From positions 14,802,567 to 14,866,566 of the forward strand of contig OY755170.1 of the NCBI GenBank assembly GCA_963576735.1: DNA of 64,000 nucleotides, in the 5' to 3' direction. Below, piece after piece: positions 22,600 to 33,655 of the stretch; within the stretch, counting starts at the first letter, position 1, and each line of letters begins with the position of its first letter. Below the pieces are notes generated by a model, which ran no database searches, was not told the DNA's origin, and saw only the letters and a program-made list of their open reading frames with translations. A program made the translations under genes and the position numbers. The stretch comes from Bedellia somnulentella (taxonomy: Eukaryota > Arthropoda > Insecta > Lepidoptera > Bedelliidae).

Positions 22600-23210
22600 C
22601 TCTGACATGTGAGGTGTGACCTCGCCATAACCTAAATAATAACCCCAATTGTTTTCTTATTAGTTGGTTGGTTGCCTTGCGACAAACTTGGGGTGTATGG
22701 TATTCTGTAGCTTGTCGGTTCCAGCGCAAATGCAGAAAACTGTGCTGCTGGAAACGGCTCGTATTCGGAGTCTTTTAGTGATTGATTGAAATCGCTAGTC
22801 ACTTTCTTACTACTTGTAAGTAGGTGTACGTATATCTGGGTACCATCGGAATATAAGTGGTATTCGAAATTTTTTATCACCTTCGTTATACGTATAAACA
22901 GATAAAAGAGTTGGGCCGGGTATCGATCCCTGAACTGTTCTACGTGATACGTTCGTATAGGCAGCGGTTTTGAAGACTTTGTTTTACCACTCGCGACGAT
23001 GGTTTTAACAAATTTCGTTCTATAAGAAAAATATGACGCGAATCTACTACAGGCTGCCTTTGAAAAATATAGTTTAAAAAAGTGTGAAAATAAATTGTAT
23101 GGTCAAAAGCAAAACGGCAGAACAACACTGTAAACGAGAATGGTGAGAAAGTGATAGAGGTATGTTTGAAGAGTAGCACTTTCCCTTTTTGAGGTTTTTT
23201 ATTGAGGTAA
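22600..23210 (-). pseudogene. Possible LINE RT scrap within unexplained sequence
   Basis: On the minus strand about 22880-22790 reads FEYHLYSDGTQIYVHLL and SDFNQSLKDSE, which resembles the YADDTQIY box and following helix of CR1/Jockey-type RTs, with the DD changed to DG. Upstream and downstream I recognise nothing. Confidence 0.4.
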
Positions 23211-23757
23211 CTACATACATACAAACTTATACTCACGTCGTTAGTTCCCATTGTGGTGGGCAGAGACTATCGATCCCCATTTTGTACAAACCTGGCAAAC
23301 CTCTCTAGCTCCGTTCACACCCATCAATCTTTTCTACTTCATACTTCGGACACCTGCCTTTTTGAGCACATTCTCTATTTGGTCCAAATGTGTCCTCCGA
23401 GGTCGTCCTTTACTAACATAACCTTCCACATTGGGTATATAGATCTCTTACACCAATTTGCTGTTATTCATCCTCGTTATATGCCAAAACCATCTCAAAA
23501 TTCGCTTATCTCTACTGCTTTCACTCTGCCCTAATGTTTCTTCTGCTACACCCAACATTTGCTGCCATACGTAAGACACCGCCACACTAACACAGCTATT
23601 CGGACCTTTTCAGACACCGATTGACTGGTCATTAGGCTATTTATTGCTCCATTTACCGCATTACTCTTTTTCACTCTTCTTTCGATGTCTTCATCACACT
23701 TTCCATCCGTAGTATACACACTTCCCAGGTATACAAAAAGGCTCCACATATTTGACT
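23211..23757 (-). pseudogene. RTE LINE, 5'-truncated 3' part
   Basis: Starts at the left with the RTE tail (TACATACATACAAACTTATACTCAC) and continues as a diverged copy of the last ~180 codons of the intact RTE. Segments equivalent to VYLGS.YTTDGKCDEDIER and VSEKVRIAVL are visible at 23546-23749. A typical dead-on-arrival insertion. Confidence 0.75.
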
Positions 23758-24236
23758 AAATAATTGAAGCCGTTAAAATATGCTCAATATAGGGCAATCC
23801 AATAACCTCTGCAGAAAATCCCTTTTAAAATCACTTTAAAAAGTAAACCCCTAATAAATTACCAATTTGAAGGCGATGTTTTAGGAAGGGTTTCTAAAGA
23901 GAAAACTTCGCATTTTGTTTGCAAACATTGTAAAACCCTTTATTTTACGATAAGTTAACCCTTATAATTGGGAAAGCCAGCCAAAGCCTTTTTTCAAGGG
24001 TGTAGAAATCAAGCCCATTGCCGTTCCCCGATCAGCACTGATTGACGGTGATACAAATGAAGTAAATTTAGCAGCAACGACGAGAACCTCCGTGTGTTAT
24101 TAAAACTAATAATAATTGGTTTTATAATGTTTGGGTCTCTAATTGGCGCAAGTGCTATACAATTTATTTGAAAATTAACGATGTTATAATTGACCTTGGA
24201 GCCAATTTTATTTAATTTTGAAGTATATCTATATAT
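23758..24236. other. No gene recognised
   Basis: AT-rich intronic sequence with no ORF or repeat signature that I can name. Confidence 0.35.
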
Positions 24237-24465
24237 TGCTGTGTAGTGTCGGCTTAGAATAACAATGCCCCATTTCTTCCGGTGGGTGTACGTAAAAGGC
24301 GACTAACGGTATTGGGGCTTTTAAGGGATTTTCGGGTGATGCTGTTAGAGACCCATCACCATCCCCACTCAACTTCCAAAAGTGGCTGAGGAATTCTTTT
24401 TTCCTTAGCTCTAGCTACCCCTTCTAGGGATTTATAGCCGTGAGTATATGTATGTGTGTATGTAT
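24237..24465 (+). mobile_element. SINE-2, full length
   Basis: Reference plus-strand copy. The head is TGCTGTGTAGTGTCGGC, then CCCCATTTCTTCCGGTGGGT and GGCGACTAACGG; the body is ..GAGACCCATCACC and CAAAAGTGGCTGAGGAATTC; the tail is AGCTACCCCTTCTAGGGATT, AGCCGTGAG and (TATG)n. The first ~110 bp align with the RTE 5' UTR (reverse of 40860-40964) and the last ~45 bp with the RTE 3' end. No protein. Confidence 0.8.
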
Positions 24466-24974
24466 TATCACTCTTTATTAAACACCTTTGCTCTCAATAT
24501 TATTGGCTCGTGACCATTGGCCTCTTAGTTCGAGCTCGGTTTCCTTTCTATTTTTAGATGTAAGCTTGGCACACTAAACTTATTGATCACCTATCCCATC
24601 ATTGTATCTTTGTCTCAATCCTTGTGATTCTCCGTGATATCCGTACCCCGTTTGAACTTTCGCATTCTTAAGGCAATTTTAATCAGCCACACCAAGTGGG
24701 GACAGTTTCGATGTCAAAGTCTTTATTTACCTCATAAATTCGGTTTTTTGTTACATCCTTTGAAAACTCAGGGGCTTTCAAAGTGTCCGACGAGGCAGGA
24801 TATGCCCCAAAATTAGAAGTTGGTCGGCAGGACGGCCACCGATAAGACTTTTCATTGTTTCCTTACTTTCTAAGTCCAACTTCGGTGATTCCAACACATT
24901 GGTAGTGGTAGGCCTTTTCGCACTTCGGACAAGATATGTTTTATTTGTGATTTATTTGTTATTGTGATTTTTAG
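24466..24974. other. No gene recognised
   Basis: A short open frame at 24634-24816 has no recognisable similarity. No repeat ends found. Confidence 0.35.
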
Positions 24975-25463
24975 TTGATATGTTTTATTTGTCAATGTCT
25001 GAAGACTAAGGTTTTCAACCGGTGCGTCCTGCCAGTGTTAACGTATGGTGCGGAAACGTGGACACTCACGGCTGGACTAGTCCACCAATTCAAAGTCACT
25101 CAAAGAGCGATGGAGCGAGCTATGCTCGGCATCACTCTGTTGGATCGCATCAGAAATGAAGTGATCCGACAGAGAACTAAAGTGGCCGACGTAGCTCATC
25201 GGATCAGCAAGTTGAAGTGGCAGTGGGCTGGTCACATCTGCCGAAGAACCGATAACCGCTGGGGAAGACGAGTTCTTGAGTGGAGACCACGCACTGGCAG
25301 ACCCAGTGTGGGGCGCCCTTCAGCCTGCTGGACCGACGACCTAAAGCAGGTGGCCGGGAGTGGTTGGATGAGGCTGGCCGAGGATAGGAAGAGGTGGCGC
25401 GCCATGGGAGATGCCTATGTCCAGCAGTGGACGAGTGTGGGCTGATGATGATGATGATGATGT
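24975..25463 (+). pseudogene. Second RTE-type LINE, 3' fragment with (GAT)n tail
   Basis: An open frame of ~150 codons encodes the end of an RTE-type reverse transcriptase: LPVLTYGAETWTLTAG, the 'RAMERAMLGI.L.DRIRNE' segment, KLKWQWAGHICRR and RTGRP..CWTDDLKQVAG. It stops at 25443-25445 and runs straight into a GATGAT tail, typical of this clade. It is a different family from the RTE at 37.6 kb. No RT core remains. Confidence 0.8.
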
Positions 25464-25964
25464 TTTATTTACTTTCTAAGACACAGTTTGCAGACACATA
25501 TTCTCGGTATGAAACATGAGTGATTTCCATTATGTTAAGAACCGGACTGACCATTTTGATGATATTAGGTTAGCTGACATAAGAACTTAAGATAGAAGGT
25601 CCCTTAAGTTGAGACTAAAAAATTTAAAAACCATTGGTATTACATTGATCTTACATTTTTTTATTGTAGAATAACTGTGTTGCTGGACGTGTTATTTGTA
25701 CAACCATTGTTTTTAATGGGATCTGATTTCTCCTTGTAGATGGTATTTCTTCTTTCCTTTCCGATTTTTTGTTGTTGAACATCAACAAAAGAATTTTAAG
25801 CCTACTCAGCAACTGTAAATGTGACTTTAATCCTATGTTTTATGGAATTACAAAGTTAATTTATGCAGTTAGCGTATCTAGAAAACAAGACCATATTTAA
25901 AACTGTTTTAGATTTTCGCACGTATACATTATATATCTACGATAACTATGTATGTATTTTTCAG
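25464..25964. other. End of the large intron
   Basis: AT-rich, no repeat recognised, ending in the acceptor ATTTTTCAG before 25965. Confidence 0.5.
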
Positions 25965-26090
25965 ATTGCAGCACCCAGGATCGGCGTCTGCCGTGACGGC
26001 ATGTCCTAATGTCAGCTGCACCTCCACCACAGGGCTGCTGCTCGCCTTAGCTGGACAGCTCACTATAATGTTTCTATACAGCCTTTACAA
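25965..26090 (+). CDS. Ergic53: ERGIC-53-like lectin, exon with Cys pair and TM helix
   Basis: After TATTTTTCAG the exon completes an Arg codon and reads LQHPGSASAVTACPNVSC, a short linker and then a hydrophobic segment GLLLALAGQLTIMFLYSLYK, ending at GTAAGT. Two cysteines five positions apart just before a single TM helix match the place where ERGIC-53 subunits are disulfide-linked. The TM segment is about 18 residues, short, as usual for early-secretory-pathway proteins. Phases on both sides fit (AG|A in, AA|G out). This exon plus the next carries most of the evidence for the gene's identity. Confidence 0.8.
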
Positions 26091-26649
26091 GTAAGTTTTG
26101 ACAGTAGGGTGTGTCAAATTTTGAGTTAGTGGCGAGCGATAGTCGCTGCCCACCCCAATGAAAGTATAAGTAGGTTTTGACTGGACCTTATTATATATGT
26201 AGCGTGTTGGTATAATACCAACATGTACCGTATAACCCCTATTACCAATGTAAAATAAATTATTTTGAATATCATGCTGATTGTTTCGGACAAATTTTCT
26301 TCAATATCCCAATAATTCAAATTTGTTTATGAAATTGAGTCGCCAAACGGATCAATAACCAAAATCATACCATCAGAACGTTGATGATGTTTTAATTCTC
26401 AAGGAAATCCAACGGGCTGGCCGTAGTTTATCTGTCTCTGAACTACACAATTTCCATTTATGGTCTATTTAGATAAAAACATATACATACATCGTTTTAA
26501 CAGTTATTATATTAAAACGACACTGAAAGTACCTATGTTATTTTAAATGTTAAAAGTTAAAACACATTATTGCAAATTCATCACAGCAGATGCATAATAA
26601 GATCGTTACCTAAACGCGTTGAATATTTTATTGAAAAAAACGGCGAACA
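26091..26649. other. Intron sequence, nothing recognised
   Basis: First part of the 1257-bp last intron. No repeat signature noted. Confidence 0.45.
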
Positions 26650-27118
26650 TCTACATACATACATATACTCACGCCGTTAATTCCCATTGGGGTAGGCAGA
26701 GACTATCGATCGCCACTTCGTACGATCCTGGCAAACTCCTCTTGCTTCGTCTACATCCATCAATCTTTTCATACATGGTCTTTTATTCTTCATACTTCGG
26801 ACGCCTGCCTTTTTGAGCACACTCTCAATTTGGTCCAAGTGTGTCTTTCGTGGCCGTCCTCTACTAACATTACCTTCCACATTAGCTCTATAGATACCTT
26901 TTACCAATTTCCTATCATCCATCCTCTCGATGTGCCCAAACCACCTCAACATTCCTTTTTCTATCTTACTTACAATATCATCTTTTACACCACACCTTTC
27001 ACGTATTACGTCATTCCTCACACGATCACATAACCTTACATTACAAACTTTTCTGCGGGACCTCATTTCTACTGCATTCACCCTGCTTTCATGCTTCTTC
27101 TTAAACGTGTTCGTTTAC
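26650..27118 (-). pseudogene. RTE LINE, 5'-truncated, in the last intron
   Basis: From the tail (ACATACATATACTCACGCCG) leftmost to the region equivalent to residues ~905-1034 of the intact RTE. The frame is open from 27081 to 26677 and reads CDRVRNDVIRERCGVKDDIV and GMLRWFGHIERMDDRK, very close to the intact copy, so it is younger than the copy at 23.2 kb. It lies antisense to the host gene. Confidence 0.8.
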
Positions 27119-27347
27119 AAAAAAAGTACAAAGTACAAGCTTACAAAAAAAGTATGAATGCAGCTTTTCTTTTCACTAAAATCGCTGACATGATTCCTAA
27201 GACCAGATCTTTGTAAGTTTTTGCGATTCTGACTTCCTCAAACTGACCCATTTCAATGATACACTCTGTATAGTGTCATTTTAAAGGAAAGTTCTTACCC
27301 TTATTCAAATGATACCGTATTTTTAACGGCTGCATTTTACTTTTCAG

Positions 27348-27384
27348 GGAAAGAAAAGAAGCGCAGGCAAAGAAGTACTTTTAA
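27348..27384 (+). CDS. Ergic53: ERGIC-53-like lectin, terminal exon with KKYF tail
   Basis: Acceptor CTTTTCAG, then one base completing Lys and the codons ERKEAQAKKYF, stop TAA at 27382-27384. The cytosolic tail is about a dozen residues and ends Lys-Lys-Tyr-Phe. A dilysine at -3/-4 is the COPI-dependent Golgi-to-ER retrieval signal, and a terminal aromatic pair serves COPII export; vertebrate ERGIC-53 ends KKFF. This fixes the C-terminus and supports the family call. A short type-I tail of this kind excludes VIP36-type lectins, which lack the coiled-coil stalk. Confidence 0.8.
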
Positions 27385-27995
27385 ATAGTATTTAATTTTT
27401 TATACCCAGATGTGTGAGGTTAAAATATTGTACATAATATTTATGTTATCTTAGTAAATGTTATATTTGGTCCTAGAGTTTTTTATTTAGTTATTTTTGG
27501 CCGGTAAGTCTTAATTTGAAGTCATAAAACACTAGTTATTTTCACGTAATGTCTGTTTTATGTATATTATAGAAGTGGATGAATGAATAAATATTGATGT
27601 TCTGATTTCCGATTATCTGGTATTAGAATAGAACGGTTAGTTTGTAACATTCAACGAAGTTGTTAATACTGAGTATTTGCAGAACAAATGCTGAGTTTTT
27701 CATTTGTATAAATAATGTTATAAATGAGACTAGATAGAAAGATTAGTTCGCAAATTCACTTCTAAATAATTATTGTAAACTTATTAAAAGTAGCTAGAGC
27801 AAAAATTTTAAATCATTTTTTATTCTTGATGTAGCTTATTATGATTGGGCGTGGTTTAATAAATGTATAATTTATTTAGAAATTGACTGGGGCGATGATA
27901 CTCTTAAATATTTGACATAATTTTATTGTATTTTTGTAGATACAAATTTTCATGCACTGAGATAATAAAATTATTAATAAAGCAAGATTTAAAAA
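27385..27995 (+). other. Ergic53: 3' UTR of the ERGIC-53-like gene
   Basis: AT-rich sequence after the stop. AATAAA occurs at 27586-27591 and at 27964-27969 and 27976-27981, allowing a ~200-nt or ~600-nt UTR. No ORF or repeat within it. The exact cleavage site cannot be seen. Confidence 0.5.
27976..27981 (+). promoter_or_regulatory. Candidate distal polyadenylation signal
   Basis: AATAAA preceded by a second AATAAA at 27964-27969 and followed by A/T-rich sequence. Confidence 0.4.
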
Positions 27996-28060
27996 TATTT
28001 TATTTTTAGCGTCCTCATACATATCGATGTCACTCAATTTAATAAAACCTTTTCGGCGAA

Positions 28061-28377
28061 TACTCCGGTCAATTTATACATCCAAAGTTACATTCATTCC
28101 CAGCTGAGAGTTGGTATAATTGTTCAAAACATAATTATAAATAAAGCCTAAAAAATCCCTATCACTCCTGTGCGAGCATTTTTTTTGTATTCAAGGTCAA
28201 ATACTAACCTTTATGGGTTTTAGCTGTAATAATTTTATATTAAAAAAAATCACGCACTGGAATAATGTTTTTTTAGTCTTTATTTATAATTATATGTTGA
28301 AGAATTACACCAACTTTCAACTGGATGGGAATTAATGTAGCCTTACTATTGTTTTTTGGTCTAAATTAACAGGACTA
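28061..28377. mobile_element. Foldback MITE related to the CXC transposon
   Basis: A 317-bp palindromic unit. The left arm starts TACTCCGGTCAATTTA and the right arm ends TAAATTAACAGGACTA, its reverse complement with a few changes; both arms continue inward through TTCAAAACATAATTATAAAT-like words to a short centre near 28215. The same terminal sequence (TAGTCCGGTCAATTT) and the same inner words define the long inverted ends of the element at 57216-59286. Flanks GAA and AAA are compatible with a decayed 3-bp duplication. No coding capacity. Confidence 0.7.
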
Positions 28378-29223
28378 AAATTCTATAAATGGTTTCGAGC
28401 CATACATAAATTACTGTGCTAAATCTCACTTACCAGAACCTGTAAAAATGCTACTGCTACTACTTAATGTAGATGTTGCTTTCGCTAAGGTATTGACAAT
28501 AGTTGCCCCGTTAATTAGCCTAACTGTCGACTGGCGATTCGTGTCCGGGTCATATGTACCATACTAAATTTTTTTGTTTGTGTATTTTGTTAGATAGTTG
28601 TGTATATTATAGAAATGGTTTACTAACACACTAACTGTAAGTATCACTAACATTTGTTGAACAAATGCTGCCAAATAAATAAATGAGCAAACAAATTATA
28701 AGCCACAAAGATTTGTTATTATATTGATAAATCCAAGATTCATCACCAGTCACTTCGTATAAGCGCCTTGAGACGAACCTTTGCCAAACTAAGCTATCGC
28801 ACCATTTTGCGCCTGTTTTTGACTATCGGTGAAGTTGTGTGGTAGTTCGTTATTTTCAAGTAAGTATTAACAATTTAATCTTCGCAAATGCACAATTCTA
28901 ATGCTTCACACACTTTGTACTTCATATTATTTATAATATTTAAAGTACCCCGCAAAAATTGTATGGGAAAAGTGGTTTCAGTTAAATCTCACGAAATTTT
29001 AGTATGACCTAGATCTCGAACTCCTCTATTTTTTTTTGTATGGGCGTAATTTTGTCAGCAATTTTTTCAGAAAAAATAACAAATGAGGAACATGTTTGCA
29101 AGTCAATAAAACACATATCGCGGTGCACTAAGGTATACAATAAATATATGAAAGTTTGACAATAAATTATACAAAGAGAAAAAATATAATTTCCTTTAGT
29201 TTCATAATCGATTGTCCAAGTTG
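28378..29223. other. AT-rich, no gene
   Basis: No exon, ORF or transposon ends recognised. Confidence 0.35.
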
Positions 29224-29231
29224 ATTGTCAC

Positions 29232-29973
29232 TAGACTTGGGCAGTTCACGAATGAACGACTTAAACGAAGTACTTCACCTGAAGTGAACTAATATATCTT
29301 TAGTTCACTAATCTTTCAACTGTGTCTTTAGTTCATTTAGTTCACGAAAAGAACGAGTTTCATTGAAGTAAAGAATGAAACGAACTGCGAAGTATGACAG
29401 TGAGTGAGTATGAACGAATGCGCGGCAACGGCTCAGCCCCCCAGTGCTTAATCAAGCACGCAATTATACATCTTACTTCAGTGTAATATGTCATAGTTTA
29501 GCTTGAGATTTTATTGCATATAACGTTGATCATGTTTTGTTTGAGAATTTAAAAAGTTCTAATAGTTATTTAATTGTCTTTGTTCGAGCTTACATTCAAT
29601 CTATTTATTATGTTATACTATTTATATTTATCTAGAGCGAAGCTACCACTAAGCCAACTTAGTTATGACTACAACTAAACAAACTGAAAAATCCAAATTA
29701 TATAAATAACTGTTTCTCTTATTCACCTCAGTTGAAAGCCATCACTGCCTAGTATTAATGAATATATATTTTGTATGATTTATTTGTATTATTATTGTAG
29801 TTTTTGCACGGAATCTTATCAATTCATCAATATCATAGTTCACATACTTGCTTCAATGACTCGTTGTGTACTGAACTAAATGAACTAGTGAACTAAATGA
29901 AAGATATACTTCAGTGCCCCCAATTGATATATATCTTTCTTTTCACTTCAGTGACACATTCTGCGCACGTCTA
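29232..29973. mobile_element. hAT MITE with perfect 8-bp TSD
   Basis: Flanked by ATTGTCAC at 29224-29231 and 29974-29981. Ends are TAGACTTGGGCAGTTCACG (left) and TAGACGTGCGCAG (right, other strand). Both subterminal zones hold many AGTTCACT/AGTGAACT words in both orientations, the usual hAT transposase-binding pattern. The interior has no ORF, so it is non-autonomous. Confidence 0.75.
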
Positions 29974-29981
29974 ATTGTCAC

Positions 29982-30904
29982 AGCCACAGATCTGTATTTG
30001 AATAGATAACGCAAGTGTCATTCCTTGTATAGAAACCAAGCGTGCCATTATTTCTCGACTTACCGTGACGTCACATGAGAAATTTAGTGTTAGAAACTCC
30101 CTATCCGCGCGTAAACAATTCAATCGATTATAATCGAGTGCATCGACAGACGAATGATAAATCGACAGAGGAATGATAAATCTAGAATTATATAATGTCG
30201 CTATTTTCTCATGGTCTCATGTTATTTCTGAATAATTCTTCCTACATTATTTTCCTCCACCACTACTTCTTCTAGGAGAACAACGATCTAAATCAGTGAG
30301 TTAGTGAGAAGTACAGTAACCTTTATTATTATAATAACTTGTCTTTATTGATAACCTACCTACCTAATTATCTAGTTTTAATAATATGTTCTCGGAAAGT
30401 AACAAAATGAAAAAAAAACCCGAGATGAAATTATATCTACAAAACGGAAAGCTAGTTGAATGCGCTGTGACGGAATATAATCCAACCCTAGTCAGCTTGG
30501 AAAAAAAAGAAGTTGTAGAGAAAGAAAAATAATTAAGTATTTTTTTCCGCTCTCTGTCTGTCTCCAGGCGGTATCTCATAAACGGTGATAGCTAGAAAGC
30601 TGAAATTTTCACACATGATGTATTTTTGTTGTCGCTTTTACATCAAAAACCAAAAATTCAAAAAAATATTAAGGGGGGTTCTTATACAATTAACGTGTTT
30701 TTTTTCGTATTTGTTTGCTCAATATTAAATCGGTAATAAGTAGACACTTCAAATTTTCACAGAATATTTACTTGTATATCACCTTTCAAATCAAGCAGTT
30801 AAATACGAGTAAAGTACATATCAAGAGGGGTTCTCATACAGAAATGTAATTTTCTATTATAGATGATAGTACGAAACCGTTCGTTTGTTCTTTACTGGAA
30901 ATAA
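29982..30904. other. No gene; repeat scraps
   Basis: At 30550-30720 a stretch (GTCTGTCTCCAGGCGGTATC..ACGGTGATAGCTAG) is of a type common in insect repeats; it seems inserted next to the Copia remnant. Nothing else is recognised. Confidence 0.35.
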
Positions 30905-31216
30905 AAAAACAAAGTAGTGTAAAAAAGTCTTCAACATTTGCTGAATATGTGGAATTATCAGAAGCAATAACAGAATATTTTTTTTCATTTGTGTAATGTA
31001 TGATGCCTTTACTAATTTTGTAAACCAGGTAACGTCTATGAAGATAATTCAGGAGCTGTAGCTATTTCTAATTATGGAAACTTTACAAAAAAATCTAAGC
31101 ACATTAAAATACACTATCATTTTGTAAATGAAAATGTTAAGCAAGGAAGTAATAAAAATAGAGTCAGAAAATAATATTGCAGATATATTTACAAAAGCTT
31201 TGGGAAATGTTAAATT
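30905..31216 (+). pseudogene. Ty1/Copia retrotransposon RNase H remnant
   Basis: Plus-strand frames read KKQSSVKKSSTFAEYVELSE followed by a Glu-Ala-rich turn, then after a shift EDNSGAVAISNYGNFTKKSKH and ENNIADIFTKALGN. These are the end of Copia RNase H: the 'SS...AEY.aLsea' box, 'eDN.gA..la.n', 'khI...yHf' and 'nlADiltK.l'. Several frameshifts break it. Upstream pol is absent. Confidence 0.7.
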
Positions 31217-33655
31217 GTAGCTCGACGGCAAGGGGCTGCGACTCCGGGAAGCCTGCGTCGGCAAGGGCAGCTCGACGACAAGGTGCGGCGACTCCAGAAG
31301 GGTATTATTTAAAGGTGGTTCCCAAAGATATATATAAGTTGGTCCAGAATAATGGTTCTGACGTTCGTTAGAGTAGTTTTCCAAGAGTTGTTCCATCTAT
31401 GCCCCCCATCGCCCCAGGAGCTGAATAAATACCACAATCTGCGAACAAGCATGACTAAATTTAAAATTTTGAAATAACCTATGTTTTTTTTAAAGGATTA
31501 AAACATTCCTAAAAAGAATTAACAAAGAAAGTAGTCCAAATAACAGTGAGAGATTTTCAATGAATTAGGAATATATAATAGAAAATAAATAAAGAAAGAC
31601 AATAAATTAGGATCATTATCATCTCATTTATAAAATTAAACAATATATCCATATTGCAATTTATTAAAAATTAAAATATTTCATAAAATAAATTGTAAGG
31701 CTACGACCTAACACCAGCAACCTTCTTGCAGAAAACTAATGGCTGTGAGTAAATTTCAAAAATAAGAAATAATTATCTGACAATAAACAAGATTGTCAAA
31801 ATGGTTATTTTCGAGAAAAATCTGGAAGCGATTGGACATAGGCTCAAAAATAAATGAGTTGAGAATACTCTACTTAAGTAAATCTTATGAAAACAAAAAA
31901 AAATCTACATTTTGTGTATGTAAAATACGACAGTGTGTGTGTTTAAAATGTATCGAATAATATAATGTGAATTACGATCTGTGAAATCCAAATAAAAAAA
32001 AAATGTGTGTACAACGTTGTATAAATTTAAAATTTTCTTATGTCCTTTTCAGAATAAATGCCTGATAAAAAAGGGTAAGTCAAACATCAAGAACTGTTCT
32101 AATTAATACTCCACATCTCACATACATAACACAAAATGTACATCACAATAATCAAAAATAAATATCAAGAATCGATGTAATGAGATGAAAAATATCGACG
32201 ATATATATCGACTACTACGTTTAATAATATCGATTTTTTTATTAATCGATATTTTTTACCCAAGCCTAGCTCAGCGACTTCATATCGTACCCTATATTGT
32301 CTGTGATAGAAAAGTCGTTTACTCTTTCAAGTGAATTTATAGGTTACCGGCATATTTTTCGTGTAATTTATAAATTTTATCCTGTTGTGATGAAATAACC
32401 ACTATTAGCTTCTGAAAGAACACTAACAATTCGGACTTAAAGCTGTAATACGACGAATAAAAACAATGGTTTTCACAGCGGGAACTCCAATCCTTTATTC
32501 AGTATCCTTTTTCATTGGTGGGTTTTTAATTAATAGTGCACTATTTTATCAGTATGGGATCATTTTCAAGAGAATGTGTTAGATTACGTAGTATTAGGTA
32601 GGTAGCGGGAACGGAAAAGGATTTGGTCGCTATAATATTGCAATGATACCTAAAATATATATTTGAGCGCCTAACTCCCTGTCACAAGTGTGATTAAGAA
32701 ACATTGAATTCTTCTGTGTTTGGTTTCGCCATAAAAACTCTTGATGATTCATAATAATTATATTCTGAATAGTTTTAAGTACTCAGTATTATCTGCAAAA
32801 TAATAAAGTTGAACAATATGAATCAACTGGCAAAAGAAAATGAATTATTGGTATTTCGTTGTCAAATGTCAATGTCGATGAGAGTAGACTCCTCACTATT
32901 GATAACAACATTTAGGAGTTTCTGCCTCCTTGCTTTCAAATGCATGCCATTACTGTTTTTTCTATCAGATTAAAGAAGCATAATGCATTGATTTTTCATT
33001 CTGGACCTGAACATCCAAATGGCTTTTAGCACTGTTAAAAGTATTTTTTCCAGTTTATATGCTAGGCTAACTGGTCCGCTGAACAGAGATCTGAGTTATT
33101 GTCTTGATTTGGTTGAAATTTGCATCCCGTGTCCATGGATGGAAGATGGATCTTGATTGAAGGTGCATTTGTCTGAATTGATATTGGTCCGCCACAATCC
33201 TAGGAATTGTAATCCCAAGAACAAATGCCTACGAAGTTATGCCCTTGTTTGTATTTCTTGCATCTTATCAAAGCATTTCTTACTTCACACATTTTCTAAA
33301 GTAACTGCTGTCTGTGGGCACTGTTTATGTGGTCATCCTCGATATTTTACCCCATTTAAATTCACTGAATCATTTAAAAACTGTTATAAAATAGTGCACA
33401 GTCCCCTAATGCTGATTATAATTGATTCTGTTAACTTATTGATTGTGTTAAACTCAAAAATAGGGTGATTTATAGTTTTAATTTGGATCTCCATGTAAAG
33501 TCTTCCATAGATATTTAAATAAATTTGCCATATTTAATAGGGCCAGTCACTTAATCAAATAATTTAATTAATTTTTATTTAGTAGCTGTACTTTTGTCAC
33601 AATTAAAATTAAATGTACATTTAAATACTTCAAAAATCTTAAGTTTCAAATATCA
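31217..33655. other. No firm gene; possible LTR scrap and one short ORF
   Basis: 31220-31440, just 3' of the Copia remnant, is GC-richer and may be a piece of its 3' LTR, but no matching 5' LTR is present. 31450-32460 is AT-rich with ATATCGAT words and an end-like CCCAAGCCTAG near 32265. At 32467 an ATG in good context opens 20 hydrophobic codons (MVFTAGTPILYSVSFFIGGF) before a stop or a GT; it could be a first exon but nothing downstream confirms it. 32900-33650 has no recognisable content. Confidence 0.3.

Noticed and set aside
30121..32270. A hAT element between ATCGAT-rich zones at 30.1 and 32.2 kb
   Set aside because: The right side has a hAT-like end (CCCAAGCCTAG) but no matching left end or 8-bp duplication was found.
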